NCBI RefSeq assembly: GCF_013141915.1
Contig: NZ_SROX01000018.1
Coordinates: 62,001-126,000, forward strand
DNA length: 64,000 bases
Direction of reading: 5' to 3'
DNA from: Cupriavidus necator
GTDB lineage: Bacteria; Pseudomonadota; Gammaproteobacteria; Burkholderiales; Burkholderiaceae
Position numbers and translations under genes: made by a program. Under the pieces are notes generated by a model. That model ran no database searches. It saw only the letters and a program-made list of their open reading frames with translations, and was not told the DNA's origin. Positions 19,067-27,578 of the stretch are shown here, piece after piece (the stretch's first letter is position 1; every line of letters starts with the position of its first letter).

Positions 19067-19930
19067 TCACCGGTCCGCTTGCGGACCAGGCTGGTTCCGC
19101 GCGGCAACCAGCATGTGCTTGGCGATGCCGCGCAGGATGTTCACTTCCTCGCGCTCCAGGCCGCTGCGTGCCAGCAGCCGGCGCAGCCGGGTCATCAGCT
19201 TGCGCGGATTGGACGGATCGAGAAAACCGATCGCCTCCAGCCCGCTCTGCAAGTGCCCGAACATGGCCTCGACCTGTTCGGCCGTGGCCGGCTCGCCAGC
19301 ATAGCCGATATTGGCGCCCTCGTCCGGGGCTGCCTCCAGCAGCGCCAGGCGCATCTCATAGGCGACCAATTGCACCGCCTGCGCCAGATTCAGCGAGGCA
19401 TAGGCGGGATTGGCGGGGATATGGGTCACGGCATTGCAGCGCTCGACCACCTCGTTGGGCAGGCCATAGCGCTCGTTGCCGAACACGAAGGCAACGCCGC
19501 CGCTGCCCGAGAGCGTCTGGCGCGCACGTGCGGCAGCGGCGCGCGGCAACAGCCGCGGCGGACCGAACTCGCGCTGGCGCGCGGTCATGGCCACGGTCAG
19601 CGCAGCACCGGCCAGGGCTGTGTCGACCTGGTCGACGATCACGGCCGCGGCCAGCACGTCGTCGGCGCCGCTGGCCATGGCCACGGCGTCCGGATGCCGC
19701 AGCACCTCGGGTTCGCGCGGCGACACCAGCACCAGGCTGCCGAAGCCCATGGTCTTGATGGCCCGTGCCACCGAGCCCACGTTGCCGGGATGGCTGGTTT
19801 CCACCAGCACGAAGCGCACGCGGTCGAAGACATCACCGTTGGTGGAAGGGATGGCGGGCTGGCTCGTATCCATGGCCGGGTTCATATACAATTCGGGGTT
19901 CTTCTTTGGCGCGGCGCCAGGTTTTTTCAT
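19067..19930 (-). CDS. trmJ: tRNA (cytidine/uridine-2'-O)-methyltransferase TrmJ
   Basis: A SpoU/TrmD-fold (SPOUT) RNA methyltransferase of the TrmJ type, methylating the ribose of residue 32 in tRNA. Knot motifs are visible: VLVETSHPGNVGSVARAIKTM with the conserved Asn-Arg pair region, VAFVFGNERYGLPNEVV, and the ending motif HIPANPAYASLNLAQAV. A C-terminal helical extension typical of TrmJ (about 190-285) ends in the LLARSGLEREEVNILRGI stretch. Start choice is uncertain: 19930 (MKKPG) is given, but 19885 (MNPAMD) would remove a Pro/Lys-rich leader and is equally likely. It diverges from suhB across 168 bp. Confidence 0.9.
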   Translation of the reverse strand: MKKPGAAPKKNPELYMNPAMDTSQPAIPSTNGDVFDRVRFVLVETSHPGNVGSVARAIKTMGFGSLVLVSPREPEVLRHPDAVAMASGADDVLAAAVIVDQVDTALAGAALTVAMTARQREFGPPRLLPRAAAARARQTLSGSGGVAFVFGNERYGLPNEVVERCNAVTHIPANPAYASLNLAQAVQLVAYEMRLALLEAAPDEGANIGYAGEPATAEQVEAMFGHLQSGLEAIGFLDPSNPRKLMTRLRRLLARSGLEREEVNILRGIAKHMLVAARNQPGPQADR

Positions 19931-20098
19931 GGCCGCGAGACGTTCACGGCACAATTGCAGGACGTTTTGCCGCAGAACTGCTCAGCCCCGGCGACGCCCC
20001 ACGTTCTTCTACAATCCGTTGTGTTGTCAGCTGCCCATGAGCGGGCGTGCGGCGCTTTGGCGCCCCGCCGCGCGGTCGTGGCCGGCCTGGAGAGATTC

Positions 20099-20920
20099 AT
20101 GCATCCGATGCTCAATATCGCCATCAAGGCGGCCCGCAAGGCGGGATCCATCATCAACCGCGCGTCGCTCGACGTCGATCTGGTGCGCGTCTCGCGCAAG
20201 CAACACAACGATTTCGTCACCGAGGTGGACCGCGCCGCCGAAGCCGCGATCATCGAGATCCTGCGCACGGCCTACCCGGAACACGGCATTCTAGCGGAAG
20301 AGTCCGGCCAGTCCTGGGCCGAGGACGAAGCCGGCCACGAATACACCTGGGTCATCGACCCGCTCGACGGCACCACAAACTTCATCCACGGCTTCCCGCA
20401 ATACGCGGTCTCGATCGCCCAACTGCACCGCGGCACGCCCGTGCAGGCGGTGGTCTACGACCCGACCCGCGACGAACTGTTCACCGCCACCAAGGGCGCC
20501 GGCGCCTTCCTGAACAACCGGCGCATCCGCGTCACCCGCCGCGACAAGCTGGCCGACTGCCTGATCGGCACGGGCTTCCCGTTCCGCGACCTGGAGGGCG
20601 TGGAAGAGTACCTCGAGATCTTCTCGCTGATGACGCGCAGCTGCGCCGGCCTGCGCCGCCCGGGCGCCGCGGCGCTGGACCTGGCCTACGTGGCCTGCGG
20701 CCGCCTCGACGGCTTCTTCGAGCGCGGCCTGCAGCCGTGGGACATGGCCGCCGGCATGCTGCTGATCACCGAATCGGGCGGCCTGGTCGGCAACTACGCC
20801 GGCGAGCCGCGCCAGATGGAACAAGGCGAAGTGCTGGCCGGCAATCCGAAGGCGTTCGCCCAGATGGTGCGCCTGCTGTCGCCGTACTCGCTGGACAACG
20901 CCAAGCCCAGCGCCGCCTGA
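20099..20920 (+). CDS. suhB: Inositol-1-monophosphatase family protein SuhB
   Basis: A 273-residue Mg-dependent phosphatase of the inositol monophosphatase superfamily. SuhB also acts in ribosomal RNA transcription antitermination in E. coli. The metal-site motifs are present: EVDRAAEAAI, LAEESG, WVIDPLDGTTNFIHG and QPWDMAAGMLLITESGG. The open frame runs far upstream, but that part overlaps trmJ in antisense. The ATG at 20099, preceded by GGAGAG, starts the conserved MHPMLNIAIKAARKAG. A strong terminator follows, so the gene is probably monocistronic. Confidence 0.95.
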   Translation: MHPMLNIAIKAARKAGSIINRASLDVDLVRVSRKQHNDFVTEVDRAAEAAIIEILRTAYPEHGILAEESGQSWAEDEAGHEYTWVIDPLDGTTNFIHGFPQYAVSIAQLHRGTPVQAVVYDPTRDELFTATKGAGAFLNNRRIRVTRRDKLADCLIGTGFPFRDLEGVEEYLEIFSLMTRSCAGLRRPGAAALDLAYVACGRLDGFFERGLQPWDMAAGMLLITESGGLVGNYAGEPRQMEQGEVLAGNPKAFAQMVRLLSPYSLDNAKPSAA

Positions 20921-20952
20921 CTCTGGCTCATGGCCTGACCGGCCACGCAAGC

Positions 20953-20984
20953 ACGCCCGCCTTCGGCGGGCGTTTGTTTTTTTT
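20953..20984 (+). terminator. Terminator of suhB
   Basis: ACGCCCGCC and GGCGGGCGT arms with a TTC-type loop are followed by TTGTTTTTTTT, 33 bp after the suhB stop codon. A textbook intrinsic terminator on the plus strand. Confidence 0.93.
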
Positions 20985-21137
20985 CCCGGGGCCGTACGCC
21001 AGTGCGTCCCGCCTTGCGGCCTCGTCTTATTCCCCGGCGAGCCATGATCCTGGTCAAGGCCGCGCCGACCTGCGCTCACCAGAATGAATCCGTGCGCCAC
21101 GCCATGTGCGCGCGGATCCAGCAACAGGAGAGCCAGC

Positions 21138-21353
21138 ATGTTTCCCGAGTACCGCGACCAGATCACCGCCCTGAAGACGCAGGACGCCCGCTTTGCGCGG
21201 CTGTTCCACCGCCACAATTCGCTCGACCAGGAAATCCACAATATGGAGGCCGGCCTGGTGCCGGCTTCCACCTTCGAGATCGAGCGGCTGAAAAAGGAAA
21301 AGCTGCTGCTCAAGGACCAGCTCTACCAGATCCTGCGCCGCACCCCCGCCTGA
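21138..21353 (+). CDS. YdcH-type small coiled-coil protein (DUF465)
   Basis: A 71-residue DUF465/YdcH family protein. It is almost wholly helical and charged; the family pattern is clear in FHRHNSLDQEI and FEIERLKKEKLLLKDQLY. Its molecular role is not known. The ATG at 21138 is chosen over an upstream in-frame start, because AGGAGAG stands seven bases before it and the family begins here. PPK2 starts 13 bp after its stop, so the two are co-transcribed. Confidence 0.9.
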   Translation: MFPEYRDQITALKTQDARFARLFHRHNSLDQEIHNMEAGLVPASTFEIERLKKEKLLLKDQLYQILRRTPA

Positions 21354-21366
21354 CGGAGGCGTGCAG

Positions 21367-22476
21367 ATGACCGATCGCGACACGCCGCCGGCCCGTATTC
21401 CCACCGCAGCAAGGCCCCGCGCCACCGCCAGGGGCGATGTCCTGCCCACCCGTTCGGCGCTGTCGGCCCAGCGCAATAAGGTCGACAGCGCCGCCGAAGC
21501 CGCGGTGCAACTGGCGGCAAGCGGCATGCAGGACATCCTGGCCAGCCGGGCCGGCGATGGCACCGGCATGCTTGGCGCCATCAGCACCCTGCTCGACGGC
21601 CTGGCGCCGGACGAGGCCGCGCAACTGCGCAGCCTGATCCTGGAGGGCGAACCGGCCGCCTGGCAGGCCGGCCGCGAGCGCCACCCGGACGATGCGCTGT
21701 CCGCCGGCTGGCGCGAAGGCGCATACCCGTACCAGAACCTGATGTCGCGGCGCAACTATGAAAAGCAGAAGTACCGCCTGCAGGTGGAATTGCTCAAGTT
21801 CCAGGCATGGGTGCGCGAGACCGGCGAGCGCGTGGTGATCGTGTTCGAGGGGCGCGACGCCGCTGGCAAGGGCGGCACCATCAAACGCTTCATGGAACAC
21901 ATGAACCCGCGCGGCGCCCGCGTGGTGGCACTGGAAAAGCCTACCGAAGCCGAACGCGGGCAGTGGTACTTCCAGCGCTACGTGCAGCACCTGCCGTCCG
22001 CGGGGGAGATCGTTCTGTTCGACCGCTCCTGGTACAACCGTGCCGGCGTTGAGCATGTGATGGGCTTCTGCTCGACGCGCGAATACCAGGACTTCCTGCA
22101 ACAGGCGCCGGATTTCGAGCGGCACCTGGTGCGCAGCGGCATCCACCTGTTCAAGTTCTGGTTCTCGGTCAGCCAGAAGGAGCAGCGCCGGCGCTTCCGC
22201 GAGCGCGAGGTCCATCCGCTCAAGCAATGGAAGCTCAGCCCGGTCGACGTGGCCTCGCTCGACAAATGGGACGACTACACCCGCGCCAAGGAAGCGATGT
22301 TCGCGCATACCGATACCGCCGATGCGCCATGGACGGTGATCCGCTCGGATTGCAAGAAGCGAGCGCGGCTCAATGCGCTGCGCTACATCCTGTCGCGCTT
22401 TGCCTATGCCAACCGGGACACCACCGCCATCGGCCAACCGGATCCGCTGATCGTCGGCCGGGCGCTGGCCAACTGA
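21367..22476 (+). CDS. ppk2: Polyphosphate kinase 2
   Basis: A 369-residue PPK2-family enzyme that moves phosphate between polyphosphate and nucleotides, usually toward GTP/ATP. The P-loop kinase core has a Walker A FEGRDAAGKGGTIKRF (about residues 160-175) and a Walker B/lid region VLFDRSWYNRAGVEHVMG, followed by the KEQRRRFREREVHPLKQWK segment conserved in the family. About 100 N-terminal residues precede the core and vary in the family. The start at 21367 has GGAGGCG upstream; a GTG six bases earlier is in frame but less suited. Neighbours are a DUF465 gene and a universal stress gene, suggesting a stress or storage role. The nucleotide preference (ADP, GDP or AMP) cannot be told by eye. 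Confidence 0.94.
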   Translation: MTDRDTPPARIPTAARPRATARGDVLPTRSALSAQRNKVDSAAEAAVQLAASGMQDILASRAGDGTGMLGAISTLLDGLAPDEAAQLRSLILEGEPAAWQAGRERHPDDALSAGWREGAYPYQNLMSRRNYEKQKYRLQVELLKFQAWVRETGERVVIVFEGRDAAGKGGTIKRFMEHMNPRGARVVALEKPTEAERGQWYFQRYVQHLPSAGEIVLFDRSWYNRAGVEHVMGFCSTREYQDFLQQAPDFERHLVRSGIHLFKFWFSVSQKEQRRRFREREVHPLKQWKLSPVDVASLDKWDDYTRAKEAMFAHTDTADAPWTVIRSDCKKRARLNALRYILSRFAYANRDTTAIGQPDPLIVGRALAN

Positions 22477-22550
22477 CCGCGCGGCAATGCCGCACGACCC
22501 CCTTTTTGTCCGGTTCACGGCATTCGCCTCACCCCCAAAACAAGGACCTC

Positions 22551-22985
22551 ATGTTCAAACACATCCTGCTCCCCGTCGACGGCTCGGAGCTTTCGCACCA
22601 GGCCGTCTCCGCCGCGATCCAGTTCGCCCGCACCGCGGCGGCGCGGCTCACGCCGTACATGTGCGTGGAGGGCTATCCGTATGTGCTGTCCAGCGACAGT
22701 TCGCACGAAAAGCGCGACGCCTACCAGCAACGCGTGGAAGCCGAGGCCCGCCGGGAACTCGGCAGGGTCGAGTCCGCGGCAGCGCTGGCCGGCGTGCCAT
22801 GCACCGGCCATGTCTCCACCGCTTCGGCGCCGTACCAGGGCATCATCCATGCGGCCCAGGACCTGGGCTGCGATGTCATCTTCATGGCCTCGCATGGTCG
22901 CCGCGGACTCAGCGGGCTGCTGCTGGGCAGCGAAACGCAGAAAGTGCTGACCCATAGCGACATCCCGGTGCTGGTGTTCCGCTGA
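22551..22985 (+). CDS. Universal stress protein, UspA family
   Basis: A 144-residue single Usp domain. It starts with the family pattern FKHILLPVDGSELS and carries the C-terminal nucleotide-binding loop ASHGRRGLSGLLLGSETQKVL, ending with PVLVFR. The first glycine of the ATP loop is Ala here, as in many proteobacterial Usp proteins. It is cytoplasmic. It lies 74 bp after ppk2 on the same strand and may be transcribed with it. The specific stress signal is unknown. Confidence 0.93.
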   Translation: MFKHILLPVDGSELSHQAVSAAIQFARTAAARLTPYMCVEGYPYVLSSDSSHEKRDAYQQRVEAEARRELGRVESAAALAGVPCTGHVSTASAPYQGIIHAAQDLGCDVIFMASHGRRGLSGLLLGSETQKVLTHSDIPVLVFR

Positions 22986-23237
22986 TCCGGGCCGGCGCAC
23001 CGGGCTTCGGCACATCGCCGGCCTTGCGGCTGCACTGCCGCTGCACTGCGGCGGAACTTCGGCGGCAGCACCGTGCTGTACCATATCGCCCATACTCGAG
23101 AACGCCCCTTCGTGCCGCGGCCCCAGGCCGCCGGACCAGCGCCCGGCCCGCCCCTGCGGGGGCGCTGTTCCGCGGCTCGCAAGGTGCGCTCGGCGCGGAT
23201 CGGGCGGCACGACGCAGCCCACCGCCAGACAGGCTAA

Positions 23238-25940
23238 ATGGCAATGGGATTGCAGAAGAAAACCGACCCTGAACAGGCACAGGCAGACGCCGCAGGCAGC
23301 CGCCACACGCCCATGATGCAGCAATATTTGCGCATCAAGGCGGACCACCCCGACACCCTGCTGTTTTACCGCATGGGTGACTTCTACGAACTCTTTCATG
23401 ACGATGCCGAGAAGGCCGCGCGCCTGCTCGACATCACGCTGACCGCGCGCGGCGCCTCCAACGGCGTGCCGATCCGCATGGCCGGCATCCCCTTCCATTC
23501 GGCTGACCAGTACCTGGCGCGGCTGGTGAAGCTGGGCGAGTCGGTGGCGATCTGCGAGCAGATCGGCGACCCCGCCACCAGCAAGGGGCCGGTGGAGCGC
23601 AAGGTGGTGCGCATCGTCACCCCCGGCACGCTGACCGACGCCGCGCTGCTACCCGACAAGGCCGATACCTTCCTGATGGCCGTGCACCAGCAGACCACGC
23701 GCCGCGGCGTCAGCAAGACCGGCCTGGCGTGGCTGAACCTGGCCAGCGGCGAGTTGCGCCTGATGGAATGCGAAGCCGCGCTGCTGGGTCGCGAACTCGA
23801 GCGCATCCGCCCGGCCGAACTGCTGTACGCGGACGGCATCGAACTCCCTGCGCTGGCGTGCGCGCGCACGCGGCTGCCGGAATGGCATTTCGACCAGGAC
23901 GCCGGCACGCGCCGGCTGCGCGAGCAGCTTGGCGTGGCCAGCCTGGACCCGTTCGGCTGCGCCGGGCTGGGGGCGGCGCTGGGCGCTGCCGGCGCGCTGC
24001 TGAACTACGCCGCCACCACACAGGGCCAGTCGCTGCGCCATGTGCAAGGCGTGAAGGTCGAGCGCGAATCGGAGTACGTCGGACTGGATTCCGCCACGCG
24101 GCGCAACCTGGAACTGACCGAAACGCTGCGCGGCGGCGAGTCGCCGACGCTGTTCTCATTGCTGGACACCTGCTGCACCGCCATGGGCAGCCGCGCGCTG
24201 CGCCACTGGCTGCACCATCCGCTGCGCGACCCGGCCCTGCCGCAGGCGCGCCAGCAGGCCATCGGCGTGCTGATCGACCAGGGCACCGACGCGCTGCGCG
24301 CGGCCCTGCGCCGGCTCGCCGACGTCGAGCGCATCACCTCGCGGCTCGCGCTGCTCAACGCCCGCCCGCGTGACCTGTCTTCGCTGCGCGACACGCTGCG
24401 CGCGCTGCCGGACGTGCAGGCTTGCATCCGCGATGACCAGGGCAGCGTGCTGCTGAAGCAAACCGTCCAAGACCTGGCCGTGCCGCAAGACTGCCTGGAC
24501 TTGCTGGTGCGCGCCGTGGCCGAAGAGCCGGCCACCGTGGTGCGCGACGGCGGCGTGATCGCGCGCGGCTTTGATACCGAACTCGACGAGCTGCGCGATA
24601 TCTCCGAGAACTGCGGCCAGTTCCTGATCGACCTGGAAGCGCGCGAGCGCACCCGCACCGGCATTGCCAACCTGCGTGTCGAATTCAACCGCGTGCACGG
24701 CTTCTATATCGAGGTCACCAACGGCCAGGCCGACAAGGTGCCGGACGACTACCGCCGTCGCCAGACCCTGAAGAACGCCGAGCGCTACATCACGCCCGAG
24801 CTGAAGGCGTTCGAGGACAAGGCGCTGTCGGCGCAGGACCGCGCGCTGGCGCGCGAGAAGCAGCTGTACGATGGCCTGCTGCAGGCGCTGCTGCCGCATA
24901 TCGGCGAGTTGCAGTGCGTGGCCGGAGCGCTGGCGCGACTGGACGTGCTGGCGGCACTGGCCGAGCGCGCGCAGACGCTCGACTGGTCGGCGCCGGAGCG
25001 CGTCGCCGAGAACGTGGTCGATATCGTTCAGGGCCGGCACCCGGTGGTCGAAGGCCAGCTCGCGGCCGAGTCGGTCGCGTTCATCGCCAACGACTGCCAG
25101 CTCAACGAAGCGCGCAAGCTGTTGCTGATCACCGGCCCCAACATGGGCGGTAAATCGACCTTCATGCGCCAGACCGCGCTGATCGTGCTGCTGGCCTGCG
25201 TGGGCGCGTATGTGCCGGCGCGGCGGGCGGTGATCGGGCCGATCGACCGCATCTTCACCCGCATCGGCGCCGCCGATGACCTGGCGGGCGGGCGCTCGAC
25301 CTTCATGGTCGAAATGACCGAAGCCGCCGGCATCCTGCACCACGCCACGCCGGCATCGCTGGTGCTGATGGACGAGATCGGGCGCGGCACCTCTACCTTC
25401 GACGGCCTGGCGCTGGCGTGGGCGATCGCGCGCCACCTGCTGTCGCACAACCGCAGCCATACCCTGTTCGCCACGCATTACTTCGAACTGACCCAGTTGC
25501 CGCAGGAGTTTCCGCAGGCGGCCAACGTGCACCTGTCGGCGGTCGAGCATGGCGACGGCATCGTGTTCCTGCATGCGGTGCAGGACGGCCCGGCCAGCCA
25601 GAGCTACGGCCTGCAGGTGGCGCAACTGGCCGGCGTGCCACAGCCGGTGATCCGCGCCGCGCGCAAGCACCTGGCCTGGCTGGAGCAGCAATCCGCCGAC
25701 GCCACGCCCACGCCGCAGCTCGACCTGTTCACCGCGCCGCCGACGCCTGACGACGAGGCCTGGGACGATCGCGATGCCGGCACGGCCGCGGCCGCCGGCC
25801 CCGCCGCACTGGCGCCGGAGCAGGCTGCCGTGATCGATGCGCTGGCCGATCTGGATCCGGACACTCTGACGCCGCGCGCGGCGCTGGAGGCGTTGTACCG
25901 GCTCAAGGCGCTGGCGGGCGAGGCGGTCGATACGGCATGA
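23238..25940 (+). CDS. mutS: DNA mismatch repair protein MutS
   Basis: A 900-residue mismatch recognition ATPase. The N-terminal mismatch-binding domain contains the FYRMGDFYELFHDDA segment with the intercalating Phe and Glu region. Connector, core and clamp domains follow. The ATPase has Walker A TGPNMGGKSTFMRQ near residue 633, and DEIGRGTSTFDGLALAWA. The C-terminus includes a low-complexity Ala/Asp-rich linker before a final helical tetramerisation segment. Start: the ATG at 23238 with a second in-frame ATG six bases on; no strong ribosome site. The phosphoesterase-like gene starts inside its stop codon (ATGA overlap). Confidence 0.97.
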   Translation: MAMGLQKKTDPEQAQADAAGSRHTPMMQQYLRIKADHPDTLLFYRMGDFYELFHDDAEKAARLLDITLTARGASNGVPIRMAGIPFHSADQYLARLVKLGESVAICEQIGDPATSKGPVERKVVRIVTPGTLTDAALLPDKADTFLMAVHQQTTRRGVSKTGLAWLNLASGELRLMECEAALLGRELERIRPAELLYADGIELPALACARTRLPEWHFDQDAGTRRLREQLGVASLDPFGCAGLGAALGAAGALLNYAATTQGQSLRHVQGVKVERESEYVGLDSATRRNLELTETLRGGESPTLFSLLDTCCTAMGSRALRHWLHHPLRDPALPQARQQAIGVLIDQGTDALRAALRRLADVERITSRLALLNARPRDLSSLRDTLRALPDVQACIRDDQGSVLLKQTVQDLAVPQDCLDLLVRAVAEEPATVVRDGGVIARGFDTELDELRDISENCGQFLIDLEARERTRTGIANLRVEFNRVHGFYIEVTNGQADKVPDDYRRRQTLKNAERYITPELKAFEDKALSAQDRALAREKQLYDGLLQALLPHIGELQCVAGALARLDVLAALAERAQTLDWSAPERVAENVVDIVQGRHPVVEGQLAAESVAFIANDCQLNEARKLLLITGPNMGGKSTFMRQTALIVLLACVGAYVPARRAVIGPIDRIFTRIGAADDLAGGRSTFMVEMTEAAGILHHATPASLVLMDEIGRGTSTFDGLALAWAIARHLLSHNRSHTLFATHYFELTQLPQEFPQAANVHLSAVEHGDGIVFLHAVQDGPASQSYGLQVAQLAGVPQPVIRAARKHLAWLEQQSADATPTPQLDLFTAPPTPDDEAWDDRDAGTAAAAGPAALAPEQAAVIDALADLDPDTLTPRAALEALYRLKALAGEAVDTA

Positions 25941-26977
25941 ACGCGCTGCGCCGTGCCCTGCCAACCCTGCTGCTGCCGTGGCTGTGCCTGACCGCCATGG
26001 CGGCTGCCGCGCCGCATGCGCTGGCGGCGCGGGCACCCGCCAAGCCCCAGGTGGTACGTATCGCGCTGATCGCCGACCTGCCGCAATGGCCCGCGGCGGA
26101 AGCCAATATGACGACGCTGCTCGACCACTTCGCCGAGCGCAAGCTGAACCTGGTGATCCACGCCGGCGGCATCAAGGGCGATACGGAATCGTGCAGCGAC
26201 GCCGTGCTCGGCAGCCGCCAGCAGTTGCTGAACCAGTCGCCGCTGCCGCTGATCTATGTGCCAGGCGAAACCGACTGGTCCGAGTGCCGGCTGCCGGTCA
26301 ACGGCAGCTTCGACCCGGTCGAGCGGCTGAACCGTTTGCGCGAACTGTTCTTCCCGGAAGATGCCACGCTCGGACGGCAGACGCGGCCCCTGGTGCGGCA
26401 ATCGGACCAGGCGCTGTTCCGCAGCTTTCGCGAGAACATGCGCATGAGCATTGGCGACGTGCTGATCGTCGGCCTGAACGTACCGGGCGATAACAACCAC
26501 TATCGCGACGAAGGCGGCCGCAACGGCGAGTTCGAGGACCGGCGCGAAGCCAACCGGCAGTGGCTGGCACGGGCGTTCTCGGTGGCGCGCCAGCGCGACC
26601 TGAACGGCATCGTCGTGGTCGCCCACGCCGATCCGCATTTTGCCAACGGCTGGGAGAAGAAGGGACGGCCCACGCTGCTCGACGGCTTTATGCGCCATCA
26701 CGCGCGCGATGGCTACCTGGAATTCAAGCGGCAGCTGCGCGACCTGAGCGCGCGTTTCAGCGGCCAGGTGCTGCTGGTGCACGCCACCGGAAGCGGGGCC
26801 GACAGCGGCTTCGGCATCGACAAGCCGCTGCGCGATGCAGCCGGCAAGGTGATGCAGAACTTCACGCGCGTGTCGCTGCCGGCCAGCACAATCACCCAAT
26901 GGGCCGAGTTGGTAATCACGCCCGCCGCGGCGTCGCCGTTCGCGGTCGTACTGAAGGATGCCCCGGCACCGCAGTGA
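25937..26977 (+). CDS. Exported calcineurin-like phosphoesterase homologue, degenerate metal site
   Basis: A 346-residue protein with a signal peptide (MNALRR, hydrophobic core, cleavage near HALAARA at about residue 31). The layout follows the calcineurin-like fold: a first strand IALIADLPQWP, then VIHAGGIKGD, LIYVPGETDWSEC in the place of the usual GNHD block, VVVAHADPHF and VLLVHATGSG. The classic DxH and GHxH histidines are missing or changed, so hydrolytic activity is doubtful. It overlaps the mutS stop by 4 bp and is translationally coupled to it. It converges on slyD. Function unknown; related betaproteobacterial proteins are usually called hypothetical or metallophosphoesterase. Confidence 0.75.
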   Translation: MNALRRALPTLLLPWLCLTAMAAAAPHALAARAPAKPQVVRIALIADLPQWPAAEANMTTLLDHFAERKLNLVIHAGGIKGDTESCSDAVLGSRQQLLNQSPLPLIYVPGETDWSECRLPVNGSFDPVERLNRLRELFFPEDATLGRQTRPLVRQSDQALFRSFRENMRMSIGDVLIVGLNVPGDNNHYRDEGGRNGEFEDRREANRQWLARAFSVARQRDLNGIVVVAHADPHFANGWEKKGRPTLLDGFMRHHARDGYLEFKRQLRDLSARFSGQVLLVHATGSGADSGFGIDKPLRDAAGKVMQNFTRVSLPASTITQWAELVITPAAASPFAVVLKDAPAPQ

Positions 26978-26995
26978 TGCGCGCGCCAAAGCAAA

Positions 26996-27017
26996 GAAGC
27001 CGGCAACGGCCGGCTTC
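26996..27017. terminator. Stem-loop between convergent genes
   Basis: GAAGCCGG (26996-27003) pairs with CCGGCTTC (27010-27017) between the phosphoesterase-like gene and slyD. An A-rich stretch on the left gives a modest T-rich tail for the minus strand, so it best serves slyD. The T run is weak. Confidence 0.45.
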
Positions 27018-27039
27018 CTGAGGGTAGCACTGGAACCGC

Positions 27040-27567
27040 TCAGTGCAGTGTGCGGGGCGTATCGTCGTCCTCGTCTTCGTCCACGACTTCAACGCCCGAG
27101 GCGCCGTGGGCGTGACCATGCTCAACTTCCTCGGCGGTGGCTTCGCGCACTTCGGAAACCTTCAGCCAGAAGCGCAGCGCCATGCCGGCCAGCGGATGGT
27201 TGCCATCCAGCACGACCTTGTCCTCGGCCACGTCGGTCACGGTATAGATGACGGAGTCTTCTTCGTCGCCATCCTCCGGCATGCCCTCGAACTGCATGCC
27301 GACTTCAAGCGGCTCGGGGAAGCGGTTGCGCGGCTCCACCTTCACCAGGTCGGCATCGTAGTCGCCGAACGCGTCTTCCGGCTCCAGCTGCAGTTGGGTC
27401 TCGAAGCCGGTGTCATGGCCGTCGAGCGCTTCCTCGATCTTGGGGAACGTGCCATCATAGCCGCCGTGCAAATAGACCATGGCTTCATCTGACTCCTCGA
27501 TCAGATTGCCTTGCGTGTCCGACAGCTTGTACATCACGGACACCACCGTGTTCTTAGCGATTTTCAA
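27040..27567 (-). CDS. slyD: FKBP-type peptidyl-prolyl isomerase, SlyD-like
   Basis: A 175-residue FKBP with an inserted flap domain, as in SlyD: prolyl isomerase and chaperone of the cytoplasm, with a metal-binding tail in the family. It begins KIAKNTVVSVMYKLSD, carries the FKBP segment YLHGGYDGTFPKIEEALDG, the insert-in-flap domain, and NHPLAGMALRFWLKVSEV. The tail is short, with HGHAHG and an acidic run rather than the long His/Cys tail of E. coli SlyD. I choose a TTG start at 27567: GGAG stands eight bases before it and a perfect TATAAT lies at 27593-27598. An in-frame ATG at 27594 would sit inside that -10 box and within the divergent gene. Confidence 0.88.
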   Translation of the reverse strand: MKIAKNTVVSVMYKLSDTQGNLIEESDEAMVYLHGGYDGTFPKIEEALDGHDTGFETQLQLEPEDAFGDYDADLVKVEPRNRFPEPLEVGMQFEGMPEDGDEEDSVIYTVTDVAEDKVVLDGNHPLAGMALRFWLKVSEVREATAEEVEHGHAHGASGVEVVDEDEDDDTPRTLH

Positions 27568-27578
27568 TTCTTGACTCC

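Noticed and set aside
18935..20098. Extension of the suhB frame by 388 codons upstream
   Set aside because: It runs antisense through trmJ and has no conserved sequence; the ribosome site and the family start are at 20099.
24156..26036. A 626-codon open frame on the minus strand over mutS
   Set aside because: Antisense shadow with the same biased composition; mutS on the plus strand has every expected motif.
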